Shown: in pieces, positions 21,600-33,700 of the stretch
Layout: every line of letters begins with the position of its first letter
How positions within the stretch are numbered: the first letter of the stretch is position 1
From: Leptodactylus fallax
Taxonomy: Eukaryota; Chordata; Amphibia; Anura; Leptodactylidae
Assembly (NCBI GenBank): GCA_947044405.1
Contig: CAMRHE010000077.1
Location: 5,485,501 to 5,549,500, forward strand
DNA length: 64,000 nucleotides
Reading direction: 5' to 3'
Made by a program: the position numbers and the translations under genes
The notes under the pieces: model-generated
The model's database searches: none
What the model saw: the letters and a program-made list of their open reading frames with translations, nothing else
What the model was told of the DNA's origin: nothing

Positions 21600-22475
21600 T
21601 TAACCACTTCCGTAACACCCATAGACTATATACGTCCTAGAGGTGGTTGCCTTGTTATGCAAGGACGTGCCGGTACGACCAAGCAGAACTCAGCAGCTGC
21701 ACAAATTCGTGCAGTTGCTGAAACAGGGAGCCAGCTGTAACTTCAGCCAGAGCTCCCAGAGAGAAGACAGGGAAGGTTTATTACCTTCCCTGCCATCCCG
21801 ATCGCTGTGTATATAGTGCTCAATGAGCGCTGTATACAGCGCTATGGGCGCCGCCATCTTGCTGCTGCCCTCTGATCCGGCGCTCACATGATCCGCCAGG
21901 ATCAGCATCTGTTAGAGCTGCTGGGACCTACAGGACCCAGATTAGCTCTGTAGTAAGGTGCAGGAGGCTGTATTCCTCCTGCAACTGGGGTTAAATGTAT
22001 CAGACCCAGTTACAGGGGAAATCAGATGTCCCCAAAGGTCTATTATGACCTTATGGGGACACAATGTAAAAAAATAAAATATGCCGATAGAACACCCTTA
22101 TTACAGATTATAGCCCCACCCCCGACGACACCATAAAAAACAAAAATGACCGTAACGTAGAGGAAAAACTATTTTATAAAGTTTTTTAGTAGCACTTTGT
22201 GTTATTAAATAAAAAAAAAAATTAAAAGTGAAAAGCAGACACATTTTCCCTCCTCCTTTGGTTATATTTTCCCGGATATAAAAAAAAAAAAGAAAACATA
22301 TGCAGAAATAAAAACAGCATAAAAATAAAGCCCTATGTGTCACCGAAAAAGACGCAGAAATTAGTTGAATAAACCAAATGATAAAAATGTTACAGCCCTC
22401 AAAACCACACATACAAAAAAAAACGAAAATGTGTCTGGTCCTGAACCAGAAATTGGCCGGTACTGAAGTGGTTAA
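21600..22475. mobile_element. TTAA-flanked MITE, TTAACCACTTC family, 876 bp
   Basis: Ends TTAACCACTTCCGTAACACC and, inverted, TTAACCACTTCAGTACCGGC. The TTAA sites are at 21600-21603 and 22472-22475. Internal frames are short and non-homologous, so it is non-autonomous. Confidence 0.8.
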
Positions 22476-23077
22476 GCTTCAGGTCTAAAGGACAGAAATG
22501 AGGGGATCTTTCGGTGGGGTCCACACTCTACTCTAATAGGTCATAAGGAATGAGATTGTTTGAAAGTAAACCCTTTGTATGCTGGAGAACCACAAGTTTA
22601 ACTGAGATAAAATGTGACATTGAGACAGACGCTCATGTCTGGCATTCCAGTGAATCTGCAGCACTGTGAATATCAAGTGCTGGAGCAGCCCAGACAGGGT
22701 GTCAGTTAATATGCAATCTACATAATTAATCTCTGCTCCTCCCGGAGATACCACTGGGCTCTTCTACAAAGAGTCAGACAATAAGCAATTGCAGTCATAG
22801 AGTGATTGAAATTCAACAGGAATTTTATACGAGATTTTAGCATTCAGCTGTGAGGCAATATTAAATGACCATCGAATTAAGGAATAAAAATGCCAGTATC
22901 ATTCTACTGTAATTAGATGGAAACATAAGAAACACATATATTGTCAGTTTAGATATTAGTTTAGAATTTAGATAAATATACTGAAAAATAACTACAGTAT
23001 GTTGGTGAAAGAGAACCTAAAGGTCTAGAAAAGATGTCCTATAAATGTAATATTTATTGGAAAGATCACGTTATAGG

Positions 23078-23652
23078 GGACCTTTCATGTCCTCTAATAT
23101 TGTGAATATTACATACTGCTGCAAAGCTGACAGAGATATCAGTGGCGTTAGTTTCAGTACCAATATCACCGCACTGTCAGAGGAGTCAGCCTTACAGCTC
23201 AGCATCATCGCCGGGCACTGAGGAACACCACACCTGGCAGTGCAAGAATATAGAAGTGTACAGTCAGGGAGGTGTTCCTCACCACCCAGTGATGACGCTG
23301 AGCTGTGGGCTGTCCCCTCTGGCTGTGCAGTGTTTTCAGTATTGAAACTAAAGGTACCAGGACAGATACCAGCAAAACTGACAGTGCCCTGAATTCAGCA
23401 CACTGTCAGCTTTATGTCGGTATATAACCATATATAGAACAATGTTACACAAGGTTCACACTAGCGTTCGGGTTTCCTGAACGGAACAGAGACCCAATCC
23501 ACTTAAAAAGTGGTTACCCAGGTTTCCGCCCAAAAAATGCAGAGATTAGAACTTTTCTCTCTACATTTTTCAAGTGGAATTGAATCCCCAAATGGAGTCC
23601 GAGCGCTAGTGTGAACCTAGCCTTAGAGGACTTGAAATGTTCTCTTTAAATG
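23078..23652. mobile_element. GGACCTTTCATGTCCTC MITE interrupted by a second MITE
   Basis: The left end GGGGACCTTTCATGTCCTCT pairs inverted with AGAGGACTTGAAATGTTCTC at the right. The interior (CAGCATCATCGCCGGGCACTG) is shared with 42836-43030. Its right half is split by the element at 23449-23625. Confidence 0.75.
23449..23625. mobile_element. GTTCACACTAGCG MITE nested in the preceding MITE
   Basis: Ends AAGGTTCACACTAGCG and, inverted, AAGGCTAGGTTCACACTAGC, within the right half of the 23078-23652 element. It is the younger insertion. Confidence 0.75.
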
Positions 23653-24547
23653 AACAATGTTTGCCCTTAACATGTTGTTAAAAAATGATACAGGGAAGAA
23701 TTATTACATTTACATATATAGTATGGCTACATCTGGTGTTCGCATTGTATACCAATTTGCATGTCCTCCTCTTGAGCTGATTGTTGGTAGTCACACATGT
23801 TTAGTCATTCCACTTACATCCTGGTTTATGCATAGTGATCCTCTGTTCACCAGCCAATAGTTTTTTGCCCTGTTTGTCAAGAAAGGACAAAAGCCTCTAC
23901 ACTAATCTAGCAATACACTGTAGTAAGAAGGGACCTAAAACATACCTAAACCTTTGAGCAATCAGGCCTGTAAACTAATACCTGCACATTAGAGAGATTC
24001 CGACCCCCCCAAAATAATTTAATTTAAAGCCAGAGTGATCCCTATTACTAAAGAACTATTACTACAGTATAACTAAAGAAATTTGTATATTTAAAGAAGG
24101 ATACTCCAGGCCTGGCACCTAGAACTCTGATAGAGATCATATACGACTGTAATAACTCTATAGGGACTTGGATGGTCCTAGCGCTGGCCATCTTGATGCT
24201 TTGATTGACTATTACCATTTTTACTGTATGGCATTCTGCTGATACTTGCTGTATATTAGAGATATGCATCAACTGTACCTGAATCTTTTTGTGTTCTCGG
24301 CTCTCTGATGTCTCTCCCCATTACTGGACTTCAACAAAGCCTCAGGGGCTCCAGGCTGGAACCAAGACACAGGAAGTAACCAGATCCTTTATATTGGGAA
24401 ATGACTTTTATCACATTGTTCTGGAATAATAATGGCGGAATGATGCTGGGATTTCATGGGGGGCCACAGGGAAGTGGTTCGGAAGGGATTGGTTTTGTTT
24501 CCCGTTTTGTATTTGAAAGCCTCAATAAAAACGATTTGATTTAAAAA

Positions 24548-25235
24548 ATAAACTTTTGAGCAACTTTTGATTTTGTGGCATTTTTGACATTAATAAATAT
24601 TGTAATATAATTTATTATTGGATTTTGGCTCCTTTCCATGAACTTCTGCACTGAAATCCACTTCTGTCCCTTCTGTATTCTTTGCCTTGTTTCTCTCACT
24701 GGCTTCTCACTGGAGTACGGGGGAGTACAGGTTCTAATAGAGCAGGGAAACTGTGTGGGGGTCACTTTAAATATTTGTATCTCGTCCATTTTGTTTTCTC
24801 ATCTTTCACATGACCCCAAGATTGCAGTTTTATCTGTATTATTTTCAGTTTTTCAGATATCATCAGTTAAAAACATGGTCGGGATTGACATATTTATATG
24901 CAGCTACAGCAGCTTCCAATCCTGACTGTGTTTTGAACTGATAATATCTCTAAAAATAATACAGATAAGACTCATCTTTCATATGACACAAAAAGCACTT
25001 TTCTAAAAAGGCCAAGCTATAACTGTTTAAAGTGACCCCCCCCCCCCTAGACTCAGGTTACCTGTTTTATTAGAGCCTGTACTCCCCTGTAAGTGAGAAG
25101 ACAGTGGAACAATACATAGGGGACAGGATTTCATGAACGAAAGCCAAAATGCATGAATGAATTACAATATTTATTAATATCACAATTGCTGCCAGGAAAT
25201 CTACAATTGTTCTAAAGTTTAGGTATGCTTTAAGT
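24548..25235. repeat. Long imperfect palindrome (fold-back element), arms about 300 bp
   Basis: 24548-24885 and 24920-25235 are inverted copies. Matching blocks in order are ATTAATAAATATTGTAAT, GGGGAGTACAGG, GGTCACTTTAAA, TTATCTGTATTATTTT and TATCAGTT. The centre is about 24890-24920. Open frames on both arms mirror one another and resemble no known protein. Confidence 0.85.
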
Positions 25236-25369
25236 ACGGTCCTTACAATGCAAAGTATGGAAATAATGCTGCAAAGTAAGCATGCTTTCAGAACCAGAAG
25301 TGTTAATAGTTTACTTATATCAATTAACAAACTGTAAAGTGAATGAATAAAATAGAAATCTAAATCAGA

Positions 25370-25680
25370 TCAATATTTGATGTGACTGTCCTTTTTCTTT
25401 AAACATCTTGGAGAACTAAGCACAGATCTTCTGTAGATGTAGGCTTGGTCAAATCCTTCTGTCTCATCATGTAATCCCAGACAGACTGGATGATGATGAG
25501 ATCAGGGCTCTGTGTAGGCCATAGCATCACTTCCAGGGCTTCTCCACTAAAGGGCAAAGGTCACACCAAATATTGATTTGATTTAGTTTCTCTTTTGTTC
25601 ATTGATTAAACTATTAACCCTATTTTGAAGTATTCTTATTTTGTAGCAATTTTTCCACACTTGCCTAAAATGTATGCTGT
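25370..25680 (-). mobile_element. Tc1-derived remnant with transposase C-terminal codons
   Basis: The antisense sequence AGACTGGATGATGATGAGAT and AGCACAGATCTTCTGTAGAT matches the remnant at 57045-57420. There the frame reads DLNIIQSVWDYMKRQKDW, a Tc1 C-terminal block. The TIR-like ends (AATATTTGATGTGACT and inverted AAATCAATATTTGGTGTGAC) enclose only this piece. Confidence 0.65.
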
Positions 25681-26213
25681 TAACTTCCAGAAGGGAGAGG
25701 AGAGTGATTTGGTCCAGAGGCACTCTTCAGCAGCATAGTTTAGCAGCAGCATCAAGGGGTATACATGGAAGCAAAACATGATGAGAAGGGTTTATATTGT
25801 ACCAGAAATATTGTCATTTAAAGGGAGTCTATTACCTTCCCCATGAATAATCAGGTGTTTGTCACTACTGTGTTGCAGAGCACATTACATTGATAAACAG
25901 CATATCTTTGTTTGTCAATTCTGTAGAGTTGAAGTTTTATGCAAATGAGGCAGTTGGTGTACTGGGGGTTGCGTTCAACTCCAGGAACACTACTCTTGCT
26001 GCTCAAGTAGAATGGGTGATGTTATAGCAGTGGGAAGATCAACTCCCACGGTATGGGGTGATTCAGGCAGAAGAGGTCAAAATGACAAGAGCAGTGCTCC
26101 AGGGAGCTGAAGGCCCACCCCCAGTGCACCAACTGCCTCTTTTGCAGAAGACTTTAAAGTTGATTTTCTCAAAACCTACAGAAGTGACAAATATAACATA
26201 ATGGTATAATTCA

Positions 26214-27379
26214 CAGTGGGTGACAGAAAAACTCCAAAGTAGAAAGGACAAATCACAGGATTGGGTTTTCACAAATATAATATGTAAGATAAAAATAAGT
26301 AATTGGTCACCTACAAACAAGCAAGATTTCTGGCTCTCACAGACCTGTAACTTCTTCTTTAAGAGGCTCCTCTGTCCTCCACTCATTACCTGTAGTAATG
26401 GCTCCTGTTTGACATTGTTATCAGTATAAAAGATATCTGTCCACAACCTCAAACAGTCACACACCAAACTCCACTATGGTGAAGACCAAAGAGCTGTGGA
26501 AGGACACCAGAAACAAAATTGTAGACCTGCACCAGGCTGGGAAGACTGAATCTGCAATAGGCAAGCAGCTTGGTGTGAAGAAATCATCTGTGGGAGCAAT
26601 AATTAGAAAATGGAAGACTTACAAGACAACTGATAATCTCCCTCGATCAGGGGCTCCATGCAAGATCTCACCCCGTGGGGTCAAAATGATCACAAGAACG
26701 GTGAGAAAAAATCCCACAGCCACACGGGGGGACCTAGTGAATGACCTGCAGAAAGCCTGATCCGTGTACATGAAAGAATGAATGGGGCCATGTATCATGA
26801 GATTTTTATTGCAAACCTCCTTCTATCAGCAAGGGTATTGAAGATGAAACGTGGCTGGGTCTTTCAGCATGACAATGATCCCAAGCACACCGCCAGGGCA
26901 ACGAAGGAGCGGCTTCATAAGAAGCATTTCAAGGTCCTGGAGTGGCCTAGCCAGTCTCCAGATCTCAACCCCATAGAAAACCTTTGGAGGGAATTGAAAG
27001 TCCGCGTTGCCCAGCGACCGCCCCAAAACATCACTGCTCTAGAGGAGATCTGCATGGAGGAATGGGCCAACATACCAGCAACAGTGTTTGCCAACCTTGT
27101 GAAGACTTACAGAAAACGTTTGACCTCTGTCATTGCCAACAAAGGATATATAACAAAGTATTGAGATGAACTTTTGTTATTGCCCAAATACTTATTTTCC
27201 ACCATACTTTGCAAATAAATTCTTTAAAAATCAGACAATGTGATTTTCTGGATTTGTTTTCTCATTTTGTCTCTCATAGTTGAAGTCTACCTATGATGTC
27301 AATTACAGGCCTCTCTTATCTTTTGAAGTGGTAGAACTTGTACAATTGGTGGCTGACTAAATACTTTTTTTCCCCACTG
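26214..27379 (+). mobile_element. Tc1/mariner element, DD34E lineage, internally deleted
   Basis: The right end CTAAATACTTTTTTTCCCCA, then CTG followed by TA (27380-27381), is the inverse of a common CAGTGGGGAAAAAAAGTATT terminus. The left boundary is uncertain: CAGTGGG occurs at 26214 but the next 60 bp diverge from the right repeat. The 5' leader (GGTCACCTACAAACAAGCAA onwards) is the usual one for this family. Confidence 0.8.
26476..27164 (+). pseudogene. Internally deleted Tc1 transposase (DD34E)
   Basis: The N-terminal 94 codons ([20 protein letters not shown] onwards) hold the first HTH and a RSGAPCKIS linker and stop at 26758-26760. The next frame, 26778-27164, resumes at the conserved ERMNGAMY region. 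It runs through [12 protein letters not shown] and [11 protein letters not shown] to the normal C-terminus NKGYITKY. Asp-to-Glu spacing is 34. About 120 residues are missing between the two parts, including the second HTH and the first catalytic Asp, by comparison with the family length of about 340. Non-functional; the TIR-binding N-terminus could still be expressed. Confidence 0.88.
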
Positions 27380-27461
27380 TATATCCTCCTTGATGCTTTT
27401 GCTAAACTATACAATGCGGTAGCGACAGCTGAATGTGCTTTGGGGAGGTGATAGACTCCCT

Positions 27462-27760
27462 TTAAAGGCAGTCTGTCACCAAAGTCTATCAATCCAGCCA
27501 CGCAGATAGATAGGGTAGGGTGTTTTCCCTGAATCGATGCCTCCATTGCTGAGAATTTGCTGTTTTTGTCAATATGCAAATGAGCTCTTTGGAGCAAAAA
27601 GGCTGTTGCCATTGCTCCAAAGAATTAATTTGCATATTGACAAAAACTATGATATTTTGGCCATGGAAGCACTGATTCACTAGGGGAAAACACCATTTGC
27701 TTTAGGTGACCCTAACCTTTCTGTGTGATATGCTGGGTTCTGGTGACAGACTACCTTTAA
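27462..27760. mobile_element. Hairpin MITE (TTAAAGGCAGTCTGTCACC), shares TTAA with its neighbour
   Basis: Ends TTAAAGGCAGTCTGTCACCA and, inverted, TTAAAGGTAGTCTGTCACCA. The arms are inverted along nearly their whole length: TTTTTGTCAATATGCAAAT and CTCTTTGGAGCA reappear inverted at 27605-27650. Its left TTAA is also the right TTAA of the 25818-27465 element. Confidence 0.85.
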
Positions 27761-27843
27761 ACAATTCTCACCACATTTCAGGACTTTTGTTATCATAGTA
27801 TAACACCTTTAAGTGCTTTTTATGTTTACTAGTATGGTTTCCT

Positions 27844-28082
27844 TTAAAGTGGTTGTCCAGCATTTTCTTTAGAATAGGTCATCAATATCCATCATCCAAC
27901 ACTCCCTCTGATCAGCTGTTCACTAGAGATGTCTGCTTTTGGCTCCATCCACTATGTAGTGCTGGTCCCTACAGCTGCTGCAAACAGCTAATCGGTAGGG
28001 GTGCTAGGCAGTGGACTCCCGTCAGTCTAATATTGATGATACAGATAGGTCATCATTATCTAAATCCTGGACAACCCTTTAT
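27844..28082. mobile_element. TTAA MITE (GGTTGTCCAGCATTT family)
   Basis: Left TTAAAGTGGTTGTCCAGCAT and right inverted AAAGGGTTGTCCAGGATTTA. The inner pairs ATAGGTCATCAATAT and inverted GTCATCATTATC support one element. Confidence 0.75.
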
Positions 28083-28089
28083 ACAATAT

Positions 28090-29590
28090 ATTGTTTAAAG
28101 TGCATAGTCCATGTGTTTAGAGACTACTCTGCTGGCACTACCTATAGACTAACATACCATTGATCATCAGCACCGTATATCATCCAGTGGACACTATATA
28201 AACTAACAACCTACAGGGACAGTAGGACACAGGGATATCAAGGAAAGGGCACTGTGTGCATAACCATCAGGGACTACAGTATATTATTTAAGCTCAGATG
28301 TCTATTATTTCACACTAGATAAGCTTTATCCCTCCAGGGATCGGAAATTTTGTAAAGCTGAAGCACTTGCAAATAAACTGGCCACGAGGAACATTGCAGA
28401 ACATACCTCCGACTAGTTACTGAAAGCACTATAGACACTGAGGCTGGGATTCTGTTACATCTATCTATCTATCTATCTATCCTTATATTTTTACCCCTAT
28501 AAAGGAATCTCAGTATTATTACTATGCCACATTACTGTTACCTCGCCCTTCATCGGTTACATGATTGCCGATTTTGCCGGCAGATTGTGGTAATTGCAGC
28601 ATCTTGTAAGTATTCTATTTATGTGTGCCCAGATTTCATCATGAAATGTAATTCAGATTTTGGAATTAGTATCATTTATGATAAAGGAGGAAACATATAA
28701 TCAAGACAAATTGGAAGGACACATCAACATTACACTTGTTTTGAGATGTTGTGCTGTGTTTTGTATGAGTCTAAAATTCAAGATGCACGGATTGTAGAGA
28801 CGTCCCCATAGTGCTTGGTATTCACAGAAGGAGAATAGAGAATCACATCCTTGGGCACTTGCGCAGTCTACAAGTTGCTATAGAAACAAACTGTGTCACA
28901 GCTGAGCGGAGAACAAACGAATGAACGAGTCTATTTGTGTGTCTGACAAATAATATTTGTATGGATCCTGTGGGATTTAAGGCGGCTCCTGGGGACCGGC
29001 TGACTTTTTACCTTTTCAGAATCCTTTACATATTCACATATGTGCAAATTAAGAAAAAAAATATCCCATATACACAAAATAATATTTGTTAGGCGATTAG
29101 GGGTATTGGTGCTGGTGTTGTCATACAGAGGTCATGACACCACTCTACAGAGAACGCCAAGAGGTGCCCCCTGAGGTCTCAGGATCCCAGGAAAAGATGC
29201 ATGACCGGTGCAAACAATAGTGAGTTATTCTTCATGAATATAATCTTGTTACTCTACATAACACAAAATTTTATATTAACCTTTCTGTTCCGCTCTAGTG
29301 TTCAAATCCCGATTCTGTCACTGCTAGTAATGTTACCCTGACTTTAAGATCATAGTCAAAAGAGAATATGATGGATTTACTGCTGCAAAGTCGCTTTTCC
29401 ACTTAATTCCCACTTATTTGCATTAACAGTGCCAATCTAGCCTTGAGCTGAACAGCTGTCATGTCTGACAGTCTAGTTGCTAGGGATACATGGCTTAACA
29501 ACCAGGACTATGCATACAATCTAGTGATCCATTCAGTTTCTAAAAAGGGCAGTTCAGAGAAACTGTAGAAGGATCGGTCTGTTATTGCTT
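28090..29590. other. Nothing recognised except a short (ATCT)n at 28459-28482
   Basis: Five or six ATCT units. No exon or known repeat supported elsewhere in the stretch. Confidence 0.5.
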
Positions 29591-29599
29591 GCATGCTCA

Positions 29600-30700
29600 T
29601 GTTACCTGCACCATAAAAACATCTCCAGAATCTTACCATGGAAATATCAACCCTTATTGTCACCTTAATTCACTCTCGACTTGTCAACTGTAAATCCCTA
29701 CTAATCGATTTTTCCCTCACTAAACTCTCCCCTCTACAATCTATTCTGAATGTGGCAGTCAGGCTTATCTATCAGCCTAAATGCTACATCGATGCCTCTG
29801 GTCTGTGCCAGTCACTGCAATGGTTTGCCTGTTCACTATAGAACTTGTGTTCTTTGTTCTGCCAAAGACCTGAGACTAACATTCTCTCTAGTTAGAACCT
29901 CCCACTTCCGTCTCCAAGATTTCTCCCAAGTTGTACCAGTTCTCTGGAATGTGCTACGCCGGACCTTGCACAAGACCGTGTTCCAGTTCAGTGTGCTATC
30001 CGGGTGTTTCTCGGATAGCACACTGATGCAGTCTAGGCCGCAAAACTTAGGACAGGTCCTATTCCTGCCCGGTTCTGCAGCCGTGCTTCGGTGGTCCTCA
30101 TTCATTGAATGAATGGGGCTGCAAATGCAATGGCGGCACACGAATGACATCCGTGAACCGCCCGTGCATGGGCGTGCCGTTCAATTGTGTTCAGTGGCCC
30201 GCACACAGTAGTGTGCAACGGGCCTAACACTAAATTTTCACAACTTGAAGCGCATCCAAAAAACATTCCTCTTCAGACAGGCCTATCACATTTCCTAATA
30301 TAACACTTTTGCACTTGTGCTCCCCAATCTAACCCTCCCCTGTTCATTCTTCATCCCCCCACATTATCCTACAGGACATGATGCCTTTATCTAAGTTTTA
30401 CCCTGCGTGCCCAGGCACTTTGGATCTGTACGTAAAAGGATAGGGGCTGGAGACCAGCTCATATAGATTTATTTATTTGTGTAGCTGTATCTCATAGCCA
30501 TGGCTGGACCACATCATGAACACTTCTACTTCTTGTGTCACCCCTTCTACTTCATAGATTGTAAGCGCTCCAGGGCAGGGCCCTCGCTGTGAATTGATTT
30601 ATTACTCTTATGTCTCATTTTGTCTGTTCATGAGCCTTATGATTTGTAAAGTGCCAAAGCATATATTATCGCTATATAAATAAAAATGTATTATTATTTT
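29600..30700 (+). pseudogene. Non-LTR retrotransposon 3' end (L2/CR1-like), interrupted by an insertion
   Basis: Translation of 29680-29830 gives IHSRLVNCKSLLIDF...LTKLSPLQSILNVAVRLIY then QSLQWFACSL. This corresponds to the reverse-transcriptase C-terminal block of LINE polymerases (usual form SRLDYCNSLL...LQNAAARLI...LKSLHWLPV). A second frame has SHFRLQDFSQVVPVLWNVLR. A 3' UTR follows, with GATTGTAAGCGCTCCAGGGC and TCGCTATATAAATAAAAATG. About 235 bp of foreign repeat (about 29995-30234) splits it. 5'-truncated and dead. Confidence 0.75.
29989..30234. mobile_element. Insertion with exact 14-bp hairpin in the LINE fragment
   Basis: CAGTGTGCTATCCG (29989-30002) and CGGATAGCACACTG (30012-30025) are perfect inverted copies around a 9-nt loop. 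The remainder, to ACGGGCCTAACAC near 30232, is unrelated to the LINE. Exact limits and type not determined. Confidence 0.5.
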
Positions 30701-30719
30701 TATGTTATACAAAACAGAT

Positions 30720-33700
30720 ATAGAGGCTGAAAGTAGAGATTGCCCACACACTTTCCCAAATGGCTGTCCCTCCTGACACATGTACACTTTGTTTGGCCAA
30801 GGCGTGTGTTTTCAATGGGATTAAAAGAGTAAGACATCTGCTAGGATCTTATCTCCTGGGGGACCAAAGGATTCTTTATTTTCACAAAATCGTCTGTTGG
30901 GCCAAAGTCAAAAAGCCCCCATATACATAATATAGCTGGCCAGTCCCGCCGTAATTTGCGGGTTCAGACAACTTTTCTGTTATATGTATGGTGGCCATTG
31001 AGCCAGGATGCAGCCATGGCATCAAGGCTGTCTTCTCAAACTATCTGCATAGTAATGTCTCAGAAGTTGCTATAGCCTCTATAACCTTCAAGTAAGGGCA
31101 GTTTTCACACCTGTAAACAGCTGATAAGGTTCGCATCATCTGCCTTCATTATATTTCAAAGTGTCTGTCTCCTGCCTGGAAGAAATAGGACAAGAGTATC
31201 AGCAGTAGGAGATTATGTCGTAATCCTTCGAAGCTAGCATATGTGTAAAGTAAATAGCGTAAAGAGTGTGTAATTCTAGTTATTTATTCCAGAGGTCCTG
31301 GCTCACATAACTAATGATACAGAGACAGAAATCCCCCTACAAGAACAGTCTGTAGGCTCCTTGACTGCCAGCTGCTAATTTGATGGTGTTTAGGGTATGT
31401 CACCCCTTACATTACCCGGATGATACTAGTTGTAACACATTTGTGATGTCACAGCAGATTACCAGACAAAAGAACAGTTATGATATCACAGCAGCTTTTA
31501 TGACTGTCACAGAGGTTGCCCAGACGTGGGTTATAATGTCACAGGTGTTTTTTTCTCTGGAGTTTTTTTTTCAGCCTCTCCTCAGGATAGGTCATAAATA
31601 TCTGATTAGTAGGGGGGCTGACAGCCAGTGCCCCCCTCCCCCTGCATGGATCAGCTGTTCAGGGCTGCATCTGATCTCTGTACTATACAGTGTATGGAGC
31701 CAGAAGCAGATGGGCTGTACAGTGGCCAGGCAGTGTTACTGCACCTGTTGATGTTGATGACTTTATCCTAACCCTTCCCAGATTGAGGGGCAGCAATAAG
31801 TGCTTCTCTAAGATCATGGCTGATGGCTCGTTGGCATTATGTTGGCTCATGTCTGACCAGACACGTAAACTACTGCAGTCCAAAACTTCTGCTATTATAG
31901 AGGTAGTCATACTTGCTGGTGATCAGTTTATCAAGGGCATTTGATGAGCAACCCCTGTCTGATGCTTACCTTCTTAATTCCTATAGAAGCAGTAAAGGTG
32001 TACTATTTTTCACACACTGGTGAGACTGGTGATTCTTATGTCAGTCTTAATTGATGCCCTGGCAGGCTCAAGATGTGTCATTTGGAATTGGCGTAGATTT
32101 TTGTGATATAACCCAGAACAGTTTTCTGGTGTGAGTTATAGAAAATCTGACAGACTGGGGCATCCTACATTACTGCCCTGCTCCATCCACTGTCTAAAAA
32201 AGTGGCGAGCGGGGCACAAGTTTTTAACTACTTTCTAGGCACATCAGCCATAGTGAATGTGGGCAACTGCTTAGTGTAGTTTGCTGTGTGTTATTGTTCA
32301 CCTAAGGTTGTATTTAACGTCTAAGAACCAGATATCATTTTTATAAGTCTTGATACATAAAACCATAGATTGAGGATGTACTTTATTTTTCTCATGACTT
32401 ATATAATATTGCCCTAGAGCACCATGAGTAACCCACTGGCTATTAGTCCTAAAAGCTAGGTTATTCTAAGCAATGTCAGCAAAGTGAGTATAAAAGGAGA
32501 TGGAGGAGAGTTTTGCTGTCTTTGCCATGGGCACTTGAAACTCACCCCCACCTTTTAAAATACCCCCAAGGAGGATCAGATTATGACACTTATGAAGATG
32601 TATACATTCACTAGTGATATCTGATTTCATATTAGTTTGCGTCTATCTAACGTTGCAGCTACATCATAGCCGAGAATGTTAACTCTTCATGAATAAATAA
32701 TACCGTTTATAATAATTTTAATCATGTTGCAAGCGTATCATAAAGTCTTACATAGGTGTTCCTTATTCCCTTGTTGTACAGTCTAGCTAATATGGAGTCT
32801 GTTAGAGCCTCAGGATGTGTAAGTCTGTCCCTAAGAGGTATGTGTCAGTATCACTGGCGTCTGAATATGAGGTTATTAAAAGGGACAACTGCATTTTTTT
32901 CTGAACTGAGAGCCATGTCATGAAATGTCAGAGTTATTCACATGGACAGAAGTATGGCTCACAAGAACATTTCTGCTCACGTGTTGCTATGGTAACATAG
33001 CTTGGTAAATACAACGGCGTCACCTGAATAGAGACATGTATGGAATCGGAAGGTGATGCCTTAATTCAGCTGCTCATCCACTGTCAAGGATCAGCCAATA
33101 GACTGTTCTCCTTCTCGCATAGGCAACAGCTTATGACGCACATCGTGCAACAATAATATTTGTTAAGTGTGACAGCTTGCAATGAGGTTTATACACAGTG
33201 GTTATTAGCTAGATAATAAGTATACCCTTTCATAATATCCTTAAAAGACAGTCTTTCCTTTCTATGCATTTTCTGGCACTGTAAAGTTTATTCACAATAT
33301 GCCTAAGGTGTATATAGGGTCTCACTGACCCTGTGTGTCCAAGCAGAATATCTATATATTAATATTTTATATAATATATATCTTTTTGGCATACACTGGG
33401 AATATTTGTATCCTTATACCTATTTTTTACTGTATAGTAAAGGGCAGTCAACTAGACTATTCAATACAGGGGCAGCCATATAAAAACATATAGCAATAGC
33501 ACACAGTTTAAGTTGCTTAACATTTGGGCCTTGTGGGTGATTTACGCCACTGTATGACTGTATAATGGAGGACATCAGAGTCTTTTGTTAGTGGTATACG
33601 TTGGAGAATACTCTTGTTATATACCTTTAACAGAAAGTTCAGATATGATGTGAATAGATACATATCATAATGTTGTATTGCTGCATAGCTAGAGACATTT

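Larger units (their letters stand above)
25818..27465. mobile_element. TTAA MITE (TTAAAGGGAGTCTATTACC) split by a Tc1 insertion
   Basis: Left end TTAAAGGGAGTCTATTACCT and, inverted at the right, TTAAAGGGAGTCTATCACCT. The TTAA sites are 25818-25821 and 27462-27465. About 400 bp of the MITE lie left of the Tc1 copy and about 85 bp right of it. Confidence 0.8.

Noticed and set aside
26063..26467. 134-residue minus-strand frame
   Set aside because: Lies across the MITE/Tc1 boundary in antisense, with no homology; chance frame.
29638..30112. Host protein-coding frames
   Set aside because: The translated blocks match the C-terminal part of LINE reverse transcriptase and are interrupted by stops and an insertion.
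32485..32540. Promoter with TATAAAAGG
   Set aside because: A lone TATA-like word in AT-rich DNA with no exon or donor following.
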